Below the pieces are notes generated by a model. It did not search any database. It had not been told where the DNA came from and saw only the letters and a program-made list of their open reading frames with translations. Source: Rhodoferax sp. OV413 (GTDB taxonomy: Bacteria > Pseudomonadota > Gammaproteobacteria > Burkholderiales > Burkholderiaceae_C). Taken from it: 40,123 bases of DNA. The DNA is taken from positions 1 to 40,123 of the forward strand of contig CAMAWD010000059.1 of the NCBI GenBank assembly GCA_945861785.1. The letters run 5' to 3'. The translations under genes and the position numbers were made by a program. This document shows positions 1 to 6,876 of the stretch, piece by piece. Each line of letters begins with the position of its first letter. Within the stretch, counting starts at the first letter, position 1.

Positions 1-42
1 GTGGCGAGCGCGATGGTGATCGAGCGGACGCACCTGCGGTAG
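1..42 (+). CDS. 3' end of an unidentified gene (partial)
   Basis: The first 14 codons of the window form an open frame that ends in TAG and reads VASAMVIERTHLR. All 13 sense codons end in G or C, as in the clear genes of this window, which suggests the tail of a real rightward gene whose body lies outside. The fragment is too short to assign a family. A chance open frame of this length is also possible. Confidence 0.3.
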   Translation: MASAMVIERTHLR

Positions 43-208
43 GAAACCCTGGTCGCGCCCCTGCTCCCTAGGGTAAATCCCCTGTGCGGCGCCCTTGCAC
101 GCCATACACTGGGCTTCGTTCAACGCTTGGGGCACCCATGCCACACCTCACCGTCCGCACGCGCCGCGGAGAGCTGATGGGGTCAGGTCTCAATACTCGT
201 AGCTTTGG

Positions 209-270
209 CCCGTTCGTACCGTGCCTGTCGAAGTGCCTGGTGGGGGTTCGACAGGCCCAGCCCGAACGGG
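209..270. repeat. Large imperfect hairpin repeat
   Basis: CCCGTTCG (209-216) pairs with CGAACGGG (263-270), and CCTGTCGAA (224-232) pairs with TTCGACAGG (247-255). Between the paired parts are a mismatched inner bulge and a 14-nt loop. This TTCGACAGG...CGAACGGG architecture looks like a dispersed intergenic repeat of Comamonadaceae-type genomes, based on recollection rather than a search. It lies inside the 179-338 element. Confidence 0.6.
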
Positions 271-293
271 TCTGTTCTTAAGCGATGAGTGTT

Positions 294-337
294 GGGTCAG
301 GTCTTGTTTTGCAATGTCGCAATGCAAGACCTGACCC
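294..337. repeat. Perfect 13-bp inverted repeat hairpin
   Basis: GGGTCAGGTCTTG (294-306) is exactly complementary to CAAGACCTGACCC (325-337). The 18-nt loop itself contains TTGC/GCAA pairing, giving a long near-continuous stem. The sequence GGGTCAGGTCT is also found at 180-190, so there are two direct copies and one inverted copy within 160 bp. This is typical of a REP/REPIN-type repeat and could act as a transcription stop on either strand. Confidence 0.65.
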
Positions 338-350
338 CCGCCCCCCGGGG

Positions 351-655
351 CCGTGCAGGAGGAAGTGTTCGGGCCGGTGCTGTGCGTGTTGCCCTGCGAC
401 ACGTTCGATGACGCGCTGGCCATGGCCAGCGACCACCAGCTCGGCCTGGCGCCGGTGCTCTATACCGAGAACTACCGCCAGTTGATGCAGGCGGGCAACG
501 AGATCGAGGCTGGCGAGTTGTACATCAACCGCACGCCCGCAGACCCCTACCAGGGTTACCACGCCGGCTCGAAACGCTCTGGGCTGGGCGGGGACGACGG
601 CAAACACGGCATGCTGGAGTTCACGCAGACGCGGTTGGTGGTGATGCCGTACTGA
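351..655 (+). pseudogene. Aldehyde dehydrogenase, C-terminal remnant
   Basis: About 100 residues are open, beginning at VQEEVFGPV, a conserved block about three quarters through NAD(P)-dependent aldehyde dehydrogenases, and running to the natural end at TGA 653-655. The C-terminal signatures are visible: INRTPADPYQGYH, GGDDGKHG and a final LEFTQTR. The NAD-binding domain, catalytic glutamate and catalytic cysteine are missing, and the DNA where they should be is the inverted-repeat element at 179-338. The leading GTG has no ribosome binding site, so I read this as a dead fragment. It is not the missing end of the broken dehydrogenase at 5009, because both carry the EEVFGPV block. Confidence 0.8.
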
Positions 656-755
656 GCCGATGGCGATTGGCGAGCGGCGCCGGCACTGTCCGGAATAGGC
701 ACTACAACGCTGCAAGGGCGGCCCGCGGACTTCCCGCGCGCTGGCAGACGTGGCA

Positions 756-1271
756 TTAGCGTTCGCGCAGCACCATCTGGTCACGTGACAGCACAATGTC
801 GAACCGCGACAGAAAGCTCTGGCCCAACAAGGCGTCGCCCACTTCGCCGCCAACCAGCCCCACCCCCACACTGACCGCCGATACCGCGACCGGCCCGACT
901 GTCACCGGGACATCGGCCACGATGCGCCCGGGCAGATTTCCGTTGGCTGTCCTGAACGTGGTGGGGGTGCCGGCAGCCAGCCCGGCAGTGCGTGCGAACG
1001 TCTCGCTGACCACCACCAGCGTCGCGCCGGTATCGACCAGAAAACGCACCGGCTGCCCACCGACCATGCCCGGCGCGTAAAAATGCCCGTCGCGCGACTT
1101 GGGGATCACCAGGTCGCCGGATGCAGTGACCACGACAGGTTTCGGTTGCAAATAGTGGTTCATCGCCAGGTACAGCAAGCCCATGCAGGCCAGCCAGAAA
1201 ACCGCGATGGCCGCCGGGCCCCATTTCAGGCCCCTCGTCAACCCACCGGACGAACGCGGGTCAGCGCCCAT
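756..1271 (-). CDS. Membrane-anchored retropepsin-like aspartic protease
   Basis: The 171-residue protein has one membrane segment near residues 19-37, followed by a single retropepsin-type domain. The catalytic motif DTGA is at residues 80-83 within FLVDTGATLVVVSE, and the partner strand block LLGQSFLSRFDI is near the end. This matches the bacterial clan AA family with a DTGA motif and an N-terminal anchor; such proteins should act as dimers, with the domain outside the cytoplasmic membrane. Natural substrates are poorly known. It lies 45 bp downstream of the GMC oxidoreductase on the same strand, and a 19-codon open frame bridges the gap, so co-translation is possible. The chosen ATG at 1271 has a weak ribosome binding site. 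Confidence 0.8.
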   Translation of the reverse strand: MGADPRSSGGLTRGLKWGPAAIAVFWLACMGLLYLAMNHYLQPKPVVVTASGDLVIPKSRDGHFYAPGMVGGQPVRFLVDTGATLVVVSETFARTAGLAAGTPTTFRTANGNLPGRIVADVPVTVGPVAVSAVSVGVGLVGGEVGDALLGQSFLSRFDIVLSRDQMVLRER

Positions 1272-1320
1272 CGGGCTCGGCGGGTGTGATGCTGGCGCAG
1301 TTTTCCTGCGGCAGGTTCAT
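1261..1320 (-). CDS. Possible 19-residue coupling ORF
   Basis: An ATG overlaps the stop codon of the GMC gene in an ATGA arrangement. It opens a 19-codon frame (MNLPQENCASITPAEPDGR) whose TGA at 1261-1263 lies just inside the start of the protease gene. A ribosome could thus pass from the oxidoreductase through this frame to the weak protease start. The arrangement is seen in the sequence; expression is inference, and a chance frame of this size is common. Confidence 0.25.
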   Translation of the reverse strand: MNLPQENCASITPAEPDGR

Positions 1321-2981
1321 TGCCGCATCCAGCGCGCCGCCTTCTCGGCCAGCATCAGCGTGGGCGCGTTGGTGTTGCCGCTGGTGATCGTCGGCATCAC
1401 GCCGGCATCGACCACACGCAGGCCCTGGATGCCGCGCACCCGCAATTGCGGGTCGACCACCGCCATCGGGTCGTCGGCGCGCCCCATCTTCGTGGTGCCC
1501 ACCGGATGGAAGATCGTGCTGGCGATGTCGCCGGCCAGTTTGGCCAGTTCGTCGTCGCCCTGGTACTGCGCGCCCGGCTTGAACTCCTGCGGCTGGTACC
1601 GGGCAAAGGCCGGCTGGGCCACGATGTTGCGCGTGACGCGCAGCGAGTCGGCGGCCACCTTGCGGTCTTCCTGCGTGCTGAGGTAGTTGGGTGCGATGGC
1701 TGGCGCGTCCTCAAAGTTGGCGCTCTTGATGCGCACGCTGCCGCGGCTGGTCGGGTTGAGGTTGCACACACTCGCGGTGATGGCCGGGAAGGTGTGCAGC
1801 GGTTGGCCGAATGCGTCCAGGCTCAGCGGCTGCACGTGGAATTCAATGTTGGGGTGCGGCATCGACGGGTCGCTGCGCGTGAACGCACCGAGTTGCGAGG
1901 GCGCCATGCTCATCGGCCCGCTGCGCGACACGGCGTACTCCAGCGCAATGGCGGCCTTGCCCACCAGCGAATTTGCCAGTGTGTTGAGCGTGCGGGCGCC
2001 TTGCACCTTGTAGACGGCGCGGATCTGCAGATGGTCCTGCAGGTTGGCCCCGACACCGGGAAGGTCGTGCACCACCGGCACGCCAAGCTGCTGCAGCAGT
2101 CCGGCCGGCCCCACGCCCGAGAGCTGCAGGATCTGCGGCGACCCGATGGCGCCTGCGCACAGGATCACTTCGCGCCGTGCCGCCACGGCCAGCTTGTGAC
2201 CACCACGGCCGCCCCGCACGACTTCGGCGCCGCTGCAACGCAACGCGCCATCGGCACCGCGTTCGAACACCAGCCGCCCCACCTGGGCATCGGTCCACAG
2301 GCTGAAGTTGGGCCGGCGCATTGCGGTGGGCCGCAGAAACGCCTTGGCCGCATTCCATCGCCAGCCGCTTTTCTGGTTCACGTCGAAATACCCGACGCCG
2401 TGGTTGTCACCGCGGTTGAAGTCGTCGGTCAGCGGAATGCCGGCCTGCTGTGCAGCCTGCAGAAAAGCATCGAGCACATCCCAGCGCAGGCGCTGCTTTT
2501 CCACCCGCCACTCGCCTGTGCTGCCATGGAACTTCGCCATCACCGCGTCGGCCTTGGCGCCAGCGTCGAGTTGGTAGTGGCTCTCATGGGCCTTGAAGTC
2601 AGGCAGGCAATGCTCCCAGTTCCAGGCCTCGTCGCCGGTCAGCGCCGCCCAGTGGTCGTAGTCACGGGCCTGGCCGCGCATGTAGATCATGCCGTTGATG
2701 CTGGAGCAACCGCCCAGCGTCTTGCCGCGCGGGTAGAGCAGGCTGCGCCCGTTGAGTCCGGGCGACGGCTCGGTGCGGTAGCGCCAGTCGGTGCGCGGGT
2801 TGTCGATGCAGTACAGGTAACCCACCGGGATATGGATCCAGTGGTAGTTGTCCATGCCACCGGCCTCCAGCAGCAACACGCGGCGCGACGGGTCGGCGCT
2901 CAGGCGGTTGGCCAGCAGGCAACCGGCGGTGCCGGCGCCAACGATGATGGTGTCGAAGGTTTCGGTGGGCGGTGTTGTCAT
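1317..2981 (-). CDS. GMC-family FAD oxidoreductase (choline dehydrogenase-like)
   Basis: The 554-residue protein is the usual length for the bacterial glucose-methanol-choline family, which oxidises primary alcohols to aldehydes with FAD. The ADP-binding motif IIVGAGTAGC lies at residues 12-21. PRGKTLGGCSSINGMIYMRG is the GMC signature 1. The C-terminal catalytic block HPVGTTKMG carries the active-site His, and SGNTNAPTLMLAEKAA carries the second active residue. The start at 2981 is fixed by GGAG upstream and by the ATGA overlap with the LysR stop. A longer in-frame start at 3179 lies inside the LysR gene and is rejected. The substrate cannot be read from sequence. The neighbouring HIBADH-like and aldehyde dehydrogenase genes suggest an alcohol-to-acid pathway, now broken at the aldehyde step. 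Confidence 0.88.
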   Translation of the reverse strand: MTTPPTETFDTIIVGAGTAGCLLANRLSADPSRRVLLLEAGGMDNYHWIHIPVGYLYCIDNPRTDWRYRTEPSPGLNGRSLLYPRGKTLGGCSSINGMIYMRGQARDYDHWAALTGDEAWNWEHCLPDFKAHESHYQLDAGAKADAVMAKFHGSTGEWRVEKQRLRWDVLDAFLQAAQQAGIPLTDDFNRGDNHGVGYFDVNQKSGWRWNAAKAFLRPTAMRRPNFSLWTDAQVGRLVFERGADGALRCSGAEVVRGGRGGHKLAVAARREVILCAGAIGSPQILQLSGVGPAGLLQQLGVPVVHDLPGVGANLQDHLQIRAVYKVQGARTLNTLANSLVGKAAIALEYAVSRSGPMSMAPSQLGAFTRSDPSMPHPNIEFHVQPLSLDAFGQPLHTFPAITASVCNLNPTSRGSVRIKSANFEDAPAIAPNYLSTQEDRKVAADSLRVTRNIVAQPAFARYQPQEFKPGAQYQGDDELAKLAGDIASTIFHPVGTTKMGRADDPMAVVDPQLRVRGIQGLRVVDAGVMPTITSGNTNAPTLMLAEKAARWMRQ

Positions 2982-3856
2982 GGTCGCATCTCCTGCAACA
3001 GCCATTGCTTGAACGCCTTGGCTGCTGCGTTGGTGTGGCTGCCCTCGGGGGCAATCAGGTAATAGGCTTCTTTCATGGGCATTGCAAATGGCACCGGACG
3101 CACCAGGCGACCGCAGGCAATCAAATCGTTCGCGACGGTTTCGTGCGCCAGCGCCACGCCCAGGCCCTGCAGCGCCCACTCCAGGCTGACCGCCCAGGTG
3201 CTGGCGCGGTGCACCGGCGGCTTGTGCAGTTGCGCGCCATCACCGCAGGCTTCGAGCCAGGCGTCCCAGCTCTGCAAGGTGCCTGGCAGGTCAAACAGGC
3301 GTTGCCGCAGCAAGTCACCAACACCTTGAATCTGCGCCCCGAGCGCCGGCGTGCAGACCGGAAAAACACTGTCATGCGTCAGGCGCTGGCCGACCCGGCT
3401 TTCCCATTTGCCCTGCCCGAACACGATTTCGACGGCGGCCGAATTACTCGGTTTTTCCTGGGGCCATATCGAGGTGGCTACGTTCAGGTGCACCCAGGGG
3501 TGCGCGTCCATGAAACGCCCCAGGCGAGGAGTGAGCCAGAAGATGGCAAACGACAGGTTGGCGTGCAGTTCCAGCACGTCTGGGTCGTTGCGCCCCACCA
3601 GCAATGCCGTGCCTTCCTCCAACGTGGCAAAGGCCGCCTGCACGGTGGGCAGGTAACCGCGGCCTTCGTCGGTGAGCTCCAGCCCGCGCACGCGGCGGAA
3701 AAACAGCGTGCGCCCCAGCGCATTTTCCAGACTTTTTATCTGCTGGCTGACCGCCGACTGTGTCATGTGCAGTTCCTGCGCCGCGGCGGTGAAACTCAGT
3801 GCCCGCGCCGATGCCTCGAAAGCGCGGAGCCAGTTCAGGGGAGGAAGACGCAGCAT
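2978..3856 (-). CDS. LysR-family transcriptional regulator (GcvA-like)
   Basis: The 292-residue protein has the typical LysR length and layout. A winged helix-turn-helix covers about residues 5-65 (LSFTAAAQELHMTQSAVSQQ), followed by an effector-binding domain. Opening with PPLNWLRAFEASARALSFT and retaining LFFRRVRGLELT places it in the GcvA-like branch. Its stop overlaps the start of the GMC gene (ATGA), so the regulator and enzyme are co-transcribed and probably translationally coupled. It is divergent from the HIBADH-like gene, with an ATTAG-N5-CTAAT operator in the 119-bp gap. This supports autoregulation plus activation of the divergent gene. The inducer is unknown. Confidence 0.9.
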   Translation of the reverse strand: MLRLPPLNWLRAFEASARALSFTAAAQELHMTQSAVSQQIKSLENALGRTLFFRRVRGLELTDEGRGYLPTVQAAFATLEEGTALLVGRNDPDVLELHANLSFAIFWLTPRLGRFMDAHPWVHLNVATSIWPQEKPSNSAAVEIVFGQGKWESRVGQRLTHDSVFPVCTPALGAQIQGVGDLLRQRLFDLPGTLQSWDAWLEACGDGAQLHKPPVHRASTWAVSLEWALQGLGVALAHETVANDLIACGRLVRPVPFAMPMKEAYYLIAPEGSHTNAAAKAFKQWLLQEMRP

Positions 3857-3876
3857 CGATGACGAATCAGTCAGGC

Positions 3877-3891
3877 ATTAGCGACACTAAT
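3877..3891. promoter_or_regulatory. LysR-type operator, ATTAG-N5-CTAAT
   Basis: A perfect inverted repeat, ATTAG/CTAAT, contains the T-N11-A core expected of LysR regulators. CTAAT is the element described for GcvA binding sites, and the adjacent regulator is GcvA-like. Its centre lies about 68 bp upstream of the start point predicted from the -10 at 3940-3945, the usual place for a LysR recognition site. Confidence 0.65.
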
Positions 3892-3913
3892 CTTACAACG
3901 CATGTTTCTTGGT

Positions 3914-3945
3914 TTGCCATTGCGGGCGAGACGCGTCAGTATGAT
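3914..3945 (+). promoter_or_regulatory. Candidate activator-dependent sigma-70 promoter
   Basis: TTGCCA (3914-3919) and TATGAT (3940-3945) each match 5 of 6 consensus bases but are 20 bp apart, longer than the optimal 17. Over-long spacing is common at promoters that need a LysR activator. It would transcribe the HIBADH-like gene at 3976. Confidence 0.4.
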
Positions 3946-3975
3946 GGGCTTGGCACAACTTGAGACACCCCCACC

Positions 3976-4947
3976 ATGACGACATCCAGCAAACTCAAAA
4001 TCGGATTCATCGGCCTCGGCGCCCTGGGCCAAGGCCTGTGCAGCAGCCTGGTCAAAGGCGGCTTCCAGGTCACGGTCACCGACCTGAACAAAGAGCTCGG
4101 CAAACCCCTCGTGGCCTGCGGCGCCCACTGGGCCGACGACGTCGCTGGCGCCTGCAAGGGCGCCGACGTGGTGATCACCGCGCTGCCCTCGCCGGCCGTG
4201 TCGCGCAAGGTGGTGGAAGGTGCCGGTGGCGTGTTCGAGAACCTCGCCTCCGGCGGCGTCTGGATCGAGATGAGCACCACCGACTTCGAAGACCTGCAGC
4301 GCCTGCACGACGCCGCCGCCGCACGTGGCATCAGCGTGCTGGAGTGCCCGGTCACCGGGGGCGTGCACCTGGCCAACTCGGGTGAGATCACGGTGCTGGT
4401 CGGCGGCGAGCAGTCGGTTTACCAGCGCGTCGAGCCCTTGCTGCAGACCATGGGCGGGCAGATCATCTACATGGGCAAACTGGGCAACGCCTCGGTGGTG
4501 AAGGTGGTCACCAACATGCTGGCCTTCATCCACCTGGTGGCTGCGGCCGAGGCCATGATGGTGCCAGCCAAATACGGCGTCGACCCCGACGCCACCTACC
4601 GCGCCATCCGGGCCAGTTCGGGCAACAGTTTTGTGCATGAGACCGAATCCAAACTCATCCTGTCAGGCAGCTACAACGTCAAGTTCACGATGGACCTGGC
4701 CTGCAAGGACCTCGGCCTGGTGAACAACATCGCCGAGAAACTCGGCGTGCCACTGGAGTTGGGCAGCATGACGCAAACCATCTTCACCCGCGCCCGCGGC
4801 CTGTTCGGTGGCCAGGCGCAGTCGCCCGAGGTGGCGCGCATGATCGAGCAGGCCTGCGGCCTGGAGCTGCGCGCGCCGGGCTACCCGCTGGAGCTGCTCG
4901 CCGAAGACGGCGCCCTGCGCCCCTCCGGCACACAGCCCAAGGCGTGA
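3976..4947 (+). CDS. 3-hydroxyisobutyrate dehydrogenase-like NAD(P) oxidoreductase
   Basis: The 323-residue protein belongs to the beta-hydroxyacid dehydrogenase family, which oxidises short 3-hydroxy acids (3-hydroxyisobutyrate, tartronate semialdehyde and relatives). The Rossmann motif GFIGLGALG is at residues 10-18. The substrate-binding block ECPVTGGV is at 123-130. The catalytic lysine is K176 in NASVVKVVTN, and the KDLGL block follows in the all-helical C-terminal domain. The first substrate-block residue is Glu rather than the common Asp. The gene is divergent from the LysR-GMC operon and is followed after 61 bp by an aldehyde dehydrogenase pseudogene. That suggests an ancestral 3-hydroxyacid-to-acyl-CoA or acid route. 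The exact substrate is undetermined. Confidence 0.88.
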   Translation: MTTSSKLKIGFIGLGALGQGLCSSLVKGGFQVTVTDLNKELGKPLVACGAHWADDVAGACKGADVVITALPSPAVSRKVVEGAGGVFENLASGGVWIEMSTTDFEDLQRLHDAAAARGISVLECPVTGGVHLANSGEITVLVGGEQSVYQRVEPLLQTMGGQIIYMGKLGNASVVKVVTNMLAFIHLVAAAEAMMVPAKYGVDPDATYRAIRASSGNSFVHETESKLILSGSYNVKFTMDLACKDLGLVNNIAEKLGVPLELGSMTQTIFTRARGLFGGQAQSPEVARMIEQACGLELRAPGYPLELLAEDGALRPSGTQPKA

Positions 4948-4959
4948 GCGCCGTGCCGC

Positions 4960-4979
4960 GCCGCCCCCAGCAGGGCGGC
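4960..4979. terminator. Intercistronic GC hairpin
   Basis: GCCGCCC (4960-4966) and GGGCGGC (4973-4979) form a perfect 7-bp stem with a 6-nt loop, 13 bp after the HIBADH-like stop. No U-run follows, so it may protect the upstream message or attenuate rather than terminate. Confidence 0.35.
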
Positions 4980-5008
4980 AACGCGCTGTCGAACAAGCAA
5001 GGACTGCC

Positions 5009-5574
5009 ATGACAACCAGTTCACCCAAGACCCGCAAGGAGTGGTCGGCAGCCGCAGCGGGCCTGTCGCTCGCCACCGGCCTGTTCATCAACGGCCGGCA
5101 CGTGCCGGCCCTGGGTGGCGAGACCTTCGACTGTGTCAATCCGGCCAATGGCAGCGTGCTCGAAAAGATCGCCAGGGGCCAGGCGGCGGACGTCGATGCC
5201 GCAGTGGCGAACGCGCTGCAGGCCTGGCACGACCGCCTCTGGTGGGCCACGCGCACCAGCGCAATGTGCTGGCGCGCATCGCGCGCGGTCAGGGCGAAGG
5301 CGCACAACTGGCCCTGGGCGGCAGGGCAGTCGCACCGGTGGTGGGCGGCGCATTTGTCGAGCCGACCCTCTTCGTCGGGGCCACCAACCAGATGGGCATC
5401 GGCCGCGAAGAGGTGTTCGGCCCGGTGGCAGCGCTCACGGCCTTCGACACGGTGGACGAAGCCATCGCGCTGGCCAACGACTCCATCTAGGGCCTGGCCG
5501 CGTCGCTCTGGACGCGCGACCTGAAGCTGGCGCACCGCGTGGTCGGCGCACTGGAGGTCGGCGTGGTTCACGCC
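5009..5574 (+). pseudogene. Aldehyde dehydrogenase, internally deleted
   Basis: A good ribosome binding site (AAGGA) and ATG at 5009 begin a normal aldehyde dehydrogenase N-terminus (GLFINGRHVPALGGETFDCVNP, then ADVDAAVANALQAW). At about 5235 the similarity jumps to another frame and resumes far downstream with PLVGHAHQRNVLARIARGQ, FVEPTLFV and EEVFGPV. Roughly 240 residues are missing, including the NAD-binding core, catalytic Glu and catalytic Cys. A TAG at 5488-5490 sits where the family has Tyr in the NDS-x-YGLAAS block, a one-base nonsense change. Similarity stops near EVGVV, about 5560, leaving out the last part of the protein. The gene cannot make an active enzyme. It probably followed the HIBADH-like gene in one operon. 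Confidence 0.88.
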
Positions 5575-5599
5575 TGGGGTGAAAGAGACAGCAGCCACA

Positions 5600-5613
5600 C
5601 AGGGTTAACCCTG
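5600..5613. promoter_or_regulatory. Perfect 14-bp palindrome, candidate enhancer site
   Basis: CAGGGTTAACCCTG is a perfect palindrome in the gap before the PEP-CTERM esterase. Its centre is about 130 bp upstream of the start point predicted by the sigma-54-like promoter at 5711. That is the distance range used by sigma-54 enhancer-binding proteins. No binding protein is encoded nearby. Confidence 0.4.
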
Positions 5614-5710
5614 GTTTTCCTGCGCTTGCGTCGCTGCCTCAACGTCGGAGAATCTAACAGTCAGATGACGACACGGGCGCAAGTGTTTGATTTGTATGGG
5701 TTGGCTTCAG

Positions 5711-5726
5711 GTGCACGGAAATTGCT
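5711..5726 (+). promoter_or_regulatory. Candidate sigma-54 promoter
   Basis: GTGCACGGAAATTGCT aligns with the -24/-12 consensus TGGCACG-N4-TTGCW at 10 of 12 defined positions with correct spacing. The flaw is GT for TG at the first two -24 positions. It lies about 80 nt upstream of the esterase start. PEP-CTERM genes are known in some bacteria to be under the PrsK/PrsR sigma-54 system, which makes the match more credible. Confidence 0.42.
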
Positions 5727-5817
5727 TTGGGCTTTGCCTGCATTCGGCCGAAGGCATAACGTCCTTGGCTGCCATGCACCCGGTGCCATATTGCACCACC
5801 CCCGTTCTGGAGTTTTC

Positions 5818-6876
5818 ATGCACGTGATTTCAAAGTTGTTGGCTGCATCCATCCTGGCTTGCGCGGCTGTCTCTGCCAGTGCAGTAGCGGCGCCTTCCCC
5901 CTACAGTGCGCTGGTTGTTTTTGGTGACAGCCTGTCGGACAGCGGCAACAACTCCAATCTTGGTGCCTTCGGCATTGGCGCAGACCCTGGCCAGGTCATC
6001 ACCAGCAACTTCTACATCCCCACACAAACCTACAGTCCGGCGCCGTTCGGCACCTATTCCAACGGGCCAGTCTGGACCACCCAGTTCGGTGCAATGCTCG
6101 GGCTCGGCGTCCTGCCTTCACTGTTAGGCGGAACCAATTTCGCGTTTGGCGGGGCAACCACCAGTGGCGGGCTGGTGCCCAGCCTGCTGGCGCAACTTAC
6201 AGCACCGGTGGCCCCGTCCAACCCGTTTCCAGGCTATCTGGCAACCCACGGCGGGTTGGCCGACCCCGATGCGCTGTATGTGGTGGCCGGTGGCGGCAAC
6301 AATGCGCGCGCCACCTTTGACAACGTGGTTTCCACGTCCGACTTCGGGCTTATCGGCTCGGTCATAGGGCACGATGCCGCAGCCTATGCAAACGATGTCG
6401 GCACCATGGTTGACTTGCTGCAGGCCGCCGGCGCCCAGCACATCATTGTGTGGAACGCACCGAATCTTGGGCTTACCCCAGCACTTCGCGGTGTCCCGTC
6501 CGCATTCACCGGGTCCGGTTTGAGCGGAACACAAATCGGATCCTTGATTGGTGGCAACTTCAACGGCGCGTTGCAGAGCCGCTTGGCCGGCGAAGCCGGG
6601 GTGCAGATTTTTGACCTGTACGGCATTGCAGCCAGGGCTGCCTCCCCGGGCTTCACCAACACATCCGATGCCTGCGGTGTCACCAACACCATTTGCGCAA
6701 CATCATTGTTCTGGGACGGCATACACCCGACAACCGCAGCCCATGGCGCTATCGCAGCTGAAATGTTTGCCCTTGCAGCACCTGTGCCAGAGCCCACAAC
6801 CGTCGCAATGATGCTGGCGGGCCTGTTGGTGATTGCCCGCGTCGCACGCCGCCGCGTGACAGGTTCCGCCGCGTGA
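5818..6876 (+). CDS. Secreted SGNH/GDSL esterase with PEP-CTERM anchor
   Basis: The 352-residue protein starts with a signal peptide (residues 1-25, cleavage near AVAA). An SGNH/GDSL hydrolase domain follows. Block I GDSLSDSGNN contains nucleophile Ser38. GGTNFAFGG supplies the oxyanion Gly, VVAGGGNN is the block III Asn, and DGIHPT has the catalytic Asp-His. Near the end VPEP (residues 323-326), a hydrophobic stretch and an Arg-rich tail make a PEP-CTERM sorting signal. An exosortase should therefore cut and process it at the cell surface, usually in exopolysaccharide-producing bacteria. No exosortase lies in the window. ATG 5818 is chosen because of CTGGAG upstream and the signal peptide. 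It likely hydrolyses an ester or acetylated glycan outside the cell; the substrate is unknown. Confidence 0.92.
   Translation: MHVISKLLAASILACAAVSASAVAAPSPYSALVVFGDSLSDSGNNSNLGAFGIGADPGQVITSNFYIPTQTYSPAPFGTYSNGPVWTTQFGAMLGLGVLPSLLGGTNFAFGGATTSGGLVPSLLAQLTAPVAPSNPFPGYLATHGGLADPDALYVVAGGGNNARATFDNVVSTSDFGLIGSVIGHDAAAYANDVGTMVDLLQAAGAQHIIVWNAPNLGLTPALRGVPSAFTGSGLSGTQIGSLIGGNFNGALQSRLAGEAGVQIFDLYGIAARAASPGFTNTSDACGVTNTICATSLFWDGIHPTTAAHGAIAAEMFALAAPVPEPTTVAMMLAGLLVIARVARRRVTGSAA

Larger units (their letters stand above)
179..338. mobile_element. MITE/REP-like element with inverted ends
   Basis: The segment starts with GGGGTCAGGTCT (179-190) and ends with the exact reverse complement AGACCTGACCCC (327-338), so a 160-bp unit is bounded by 12-bp terminal inverted repeats. 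It holds two large hairpins and no convincing gene. Immediately to its right an aldehyde dehydrogenase frame begins in mid-protein. Ends of the type GGGTCAGGTCTTG resemble, from memory, repeats linked to REP-associated tyrosine transposases in proteobacteria; no transposase is present here. Insertion or deletion linked to this element could explain the truncated gene beside it, but no target-site duplication is evident. Confidence 0.55.

Noticed and set aside
353-655. Functional small protein starting at GTG 353
   Set aside because: The sequence is the middle and end of an aldehyde dehydrogenase, with no ribosome binding site and no catalytic part.
1320-3062. 580-codon open frame on the plus strand
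   Set aside because: It lies wholly opposite the GMC gene, has Arg/His/Gln-rich text with no family motif, and arises from GC-rich antisense codons.
5539-5817. In-frame N-terminal extension of the PEP-CTERM esterase
   Set aside because: It would place 93 residues before a standard signal peptide and would overlap the aldehyde dehydrogenase remnant and promoter signals.
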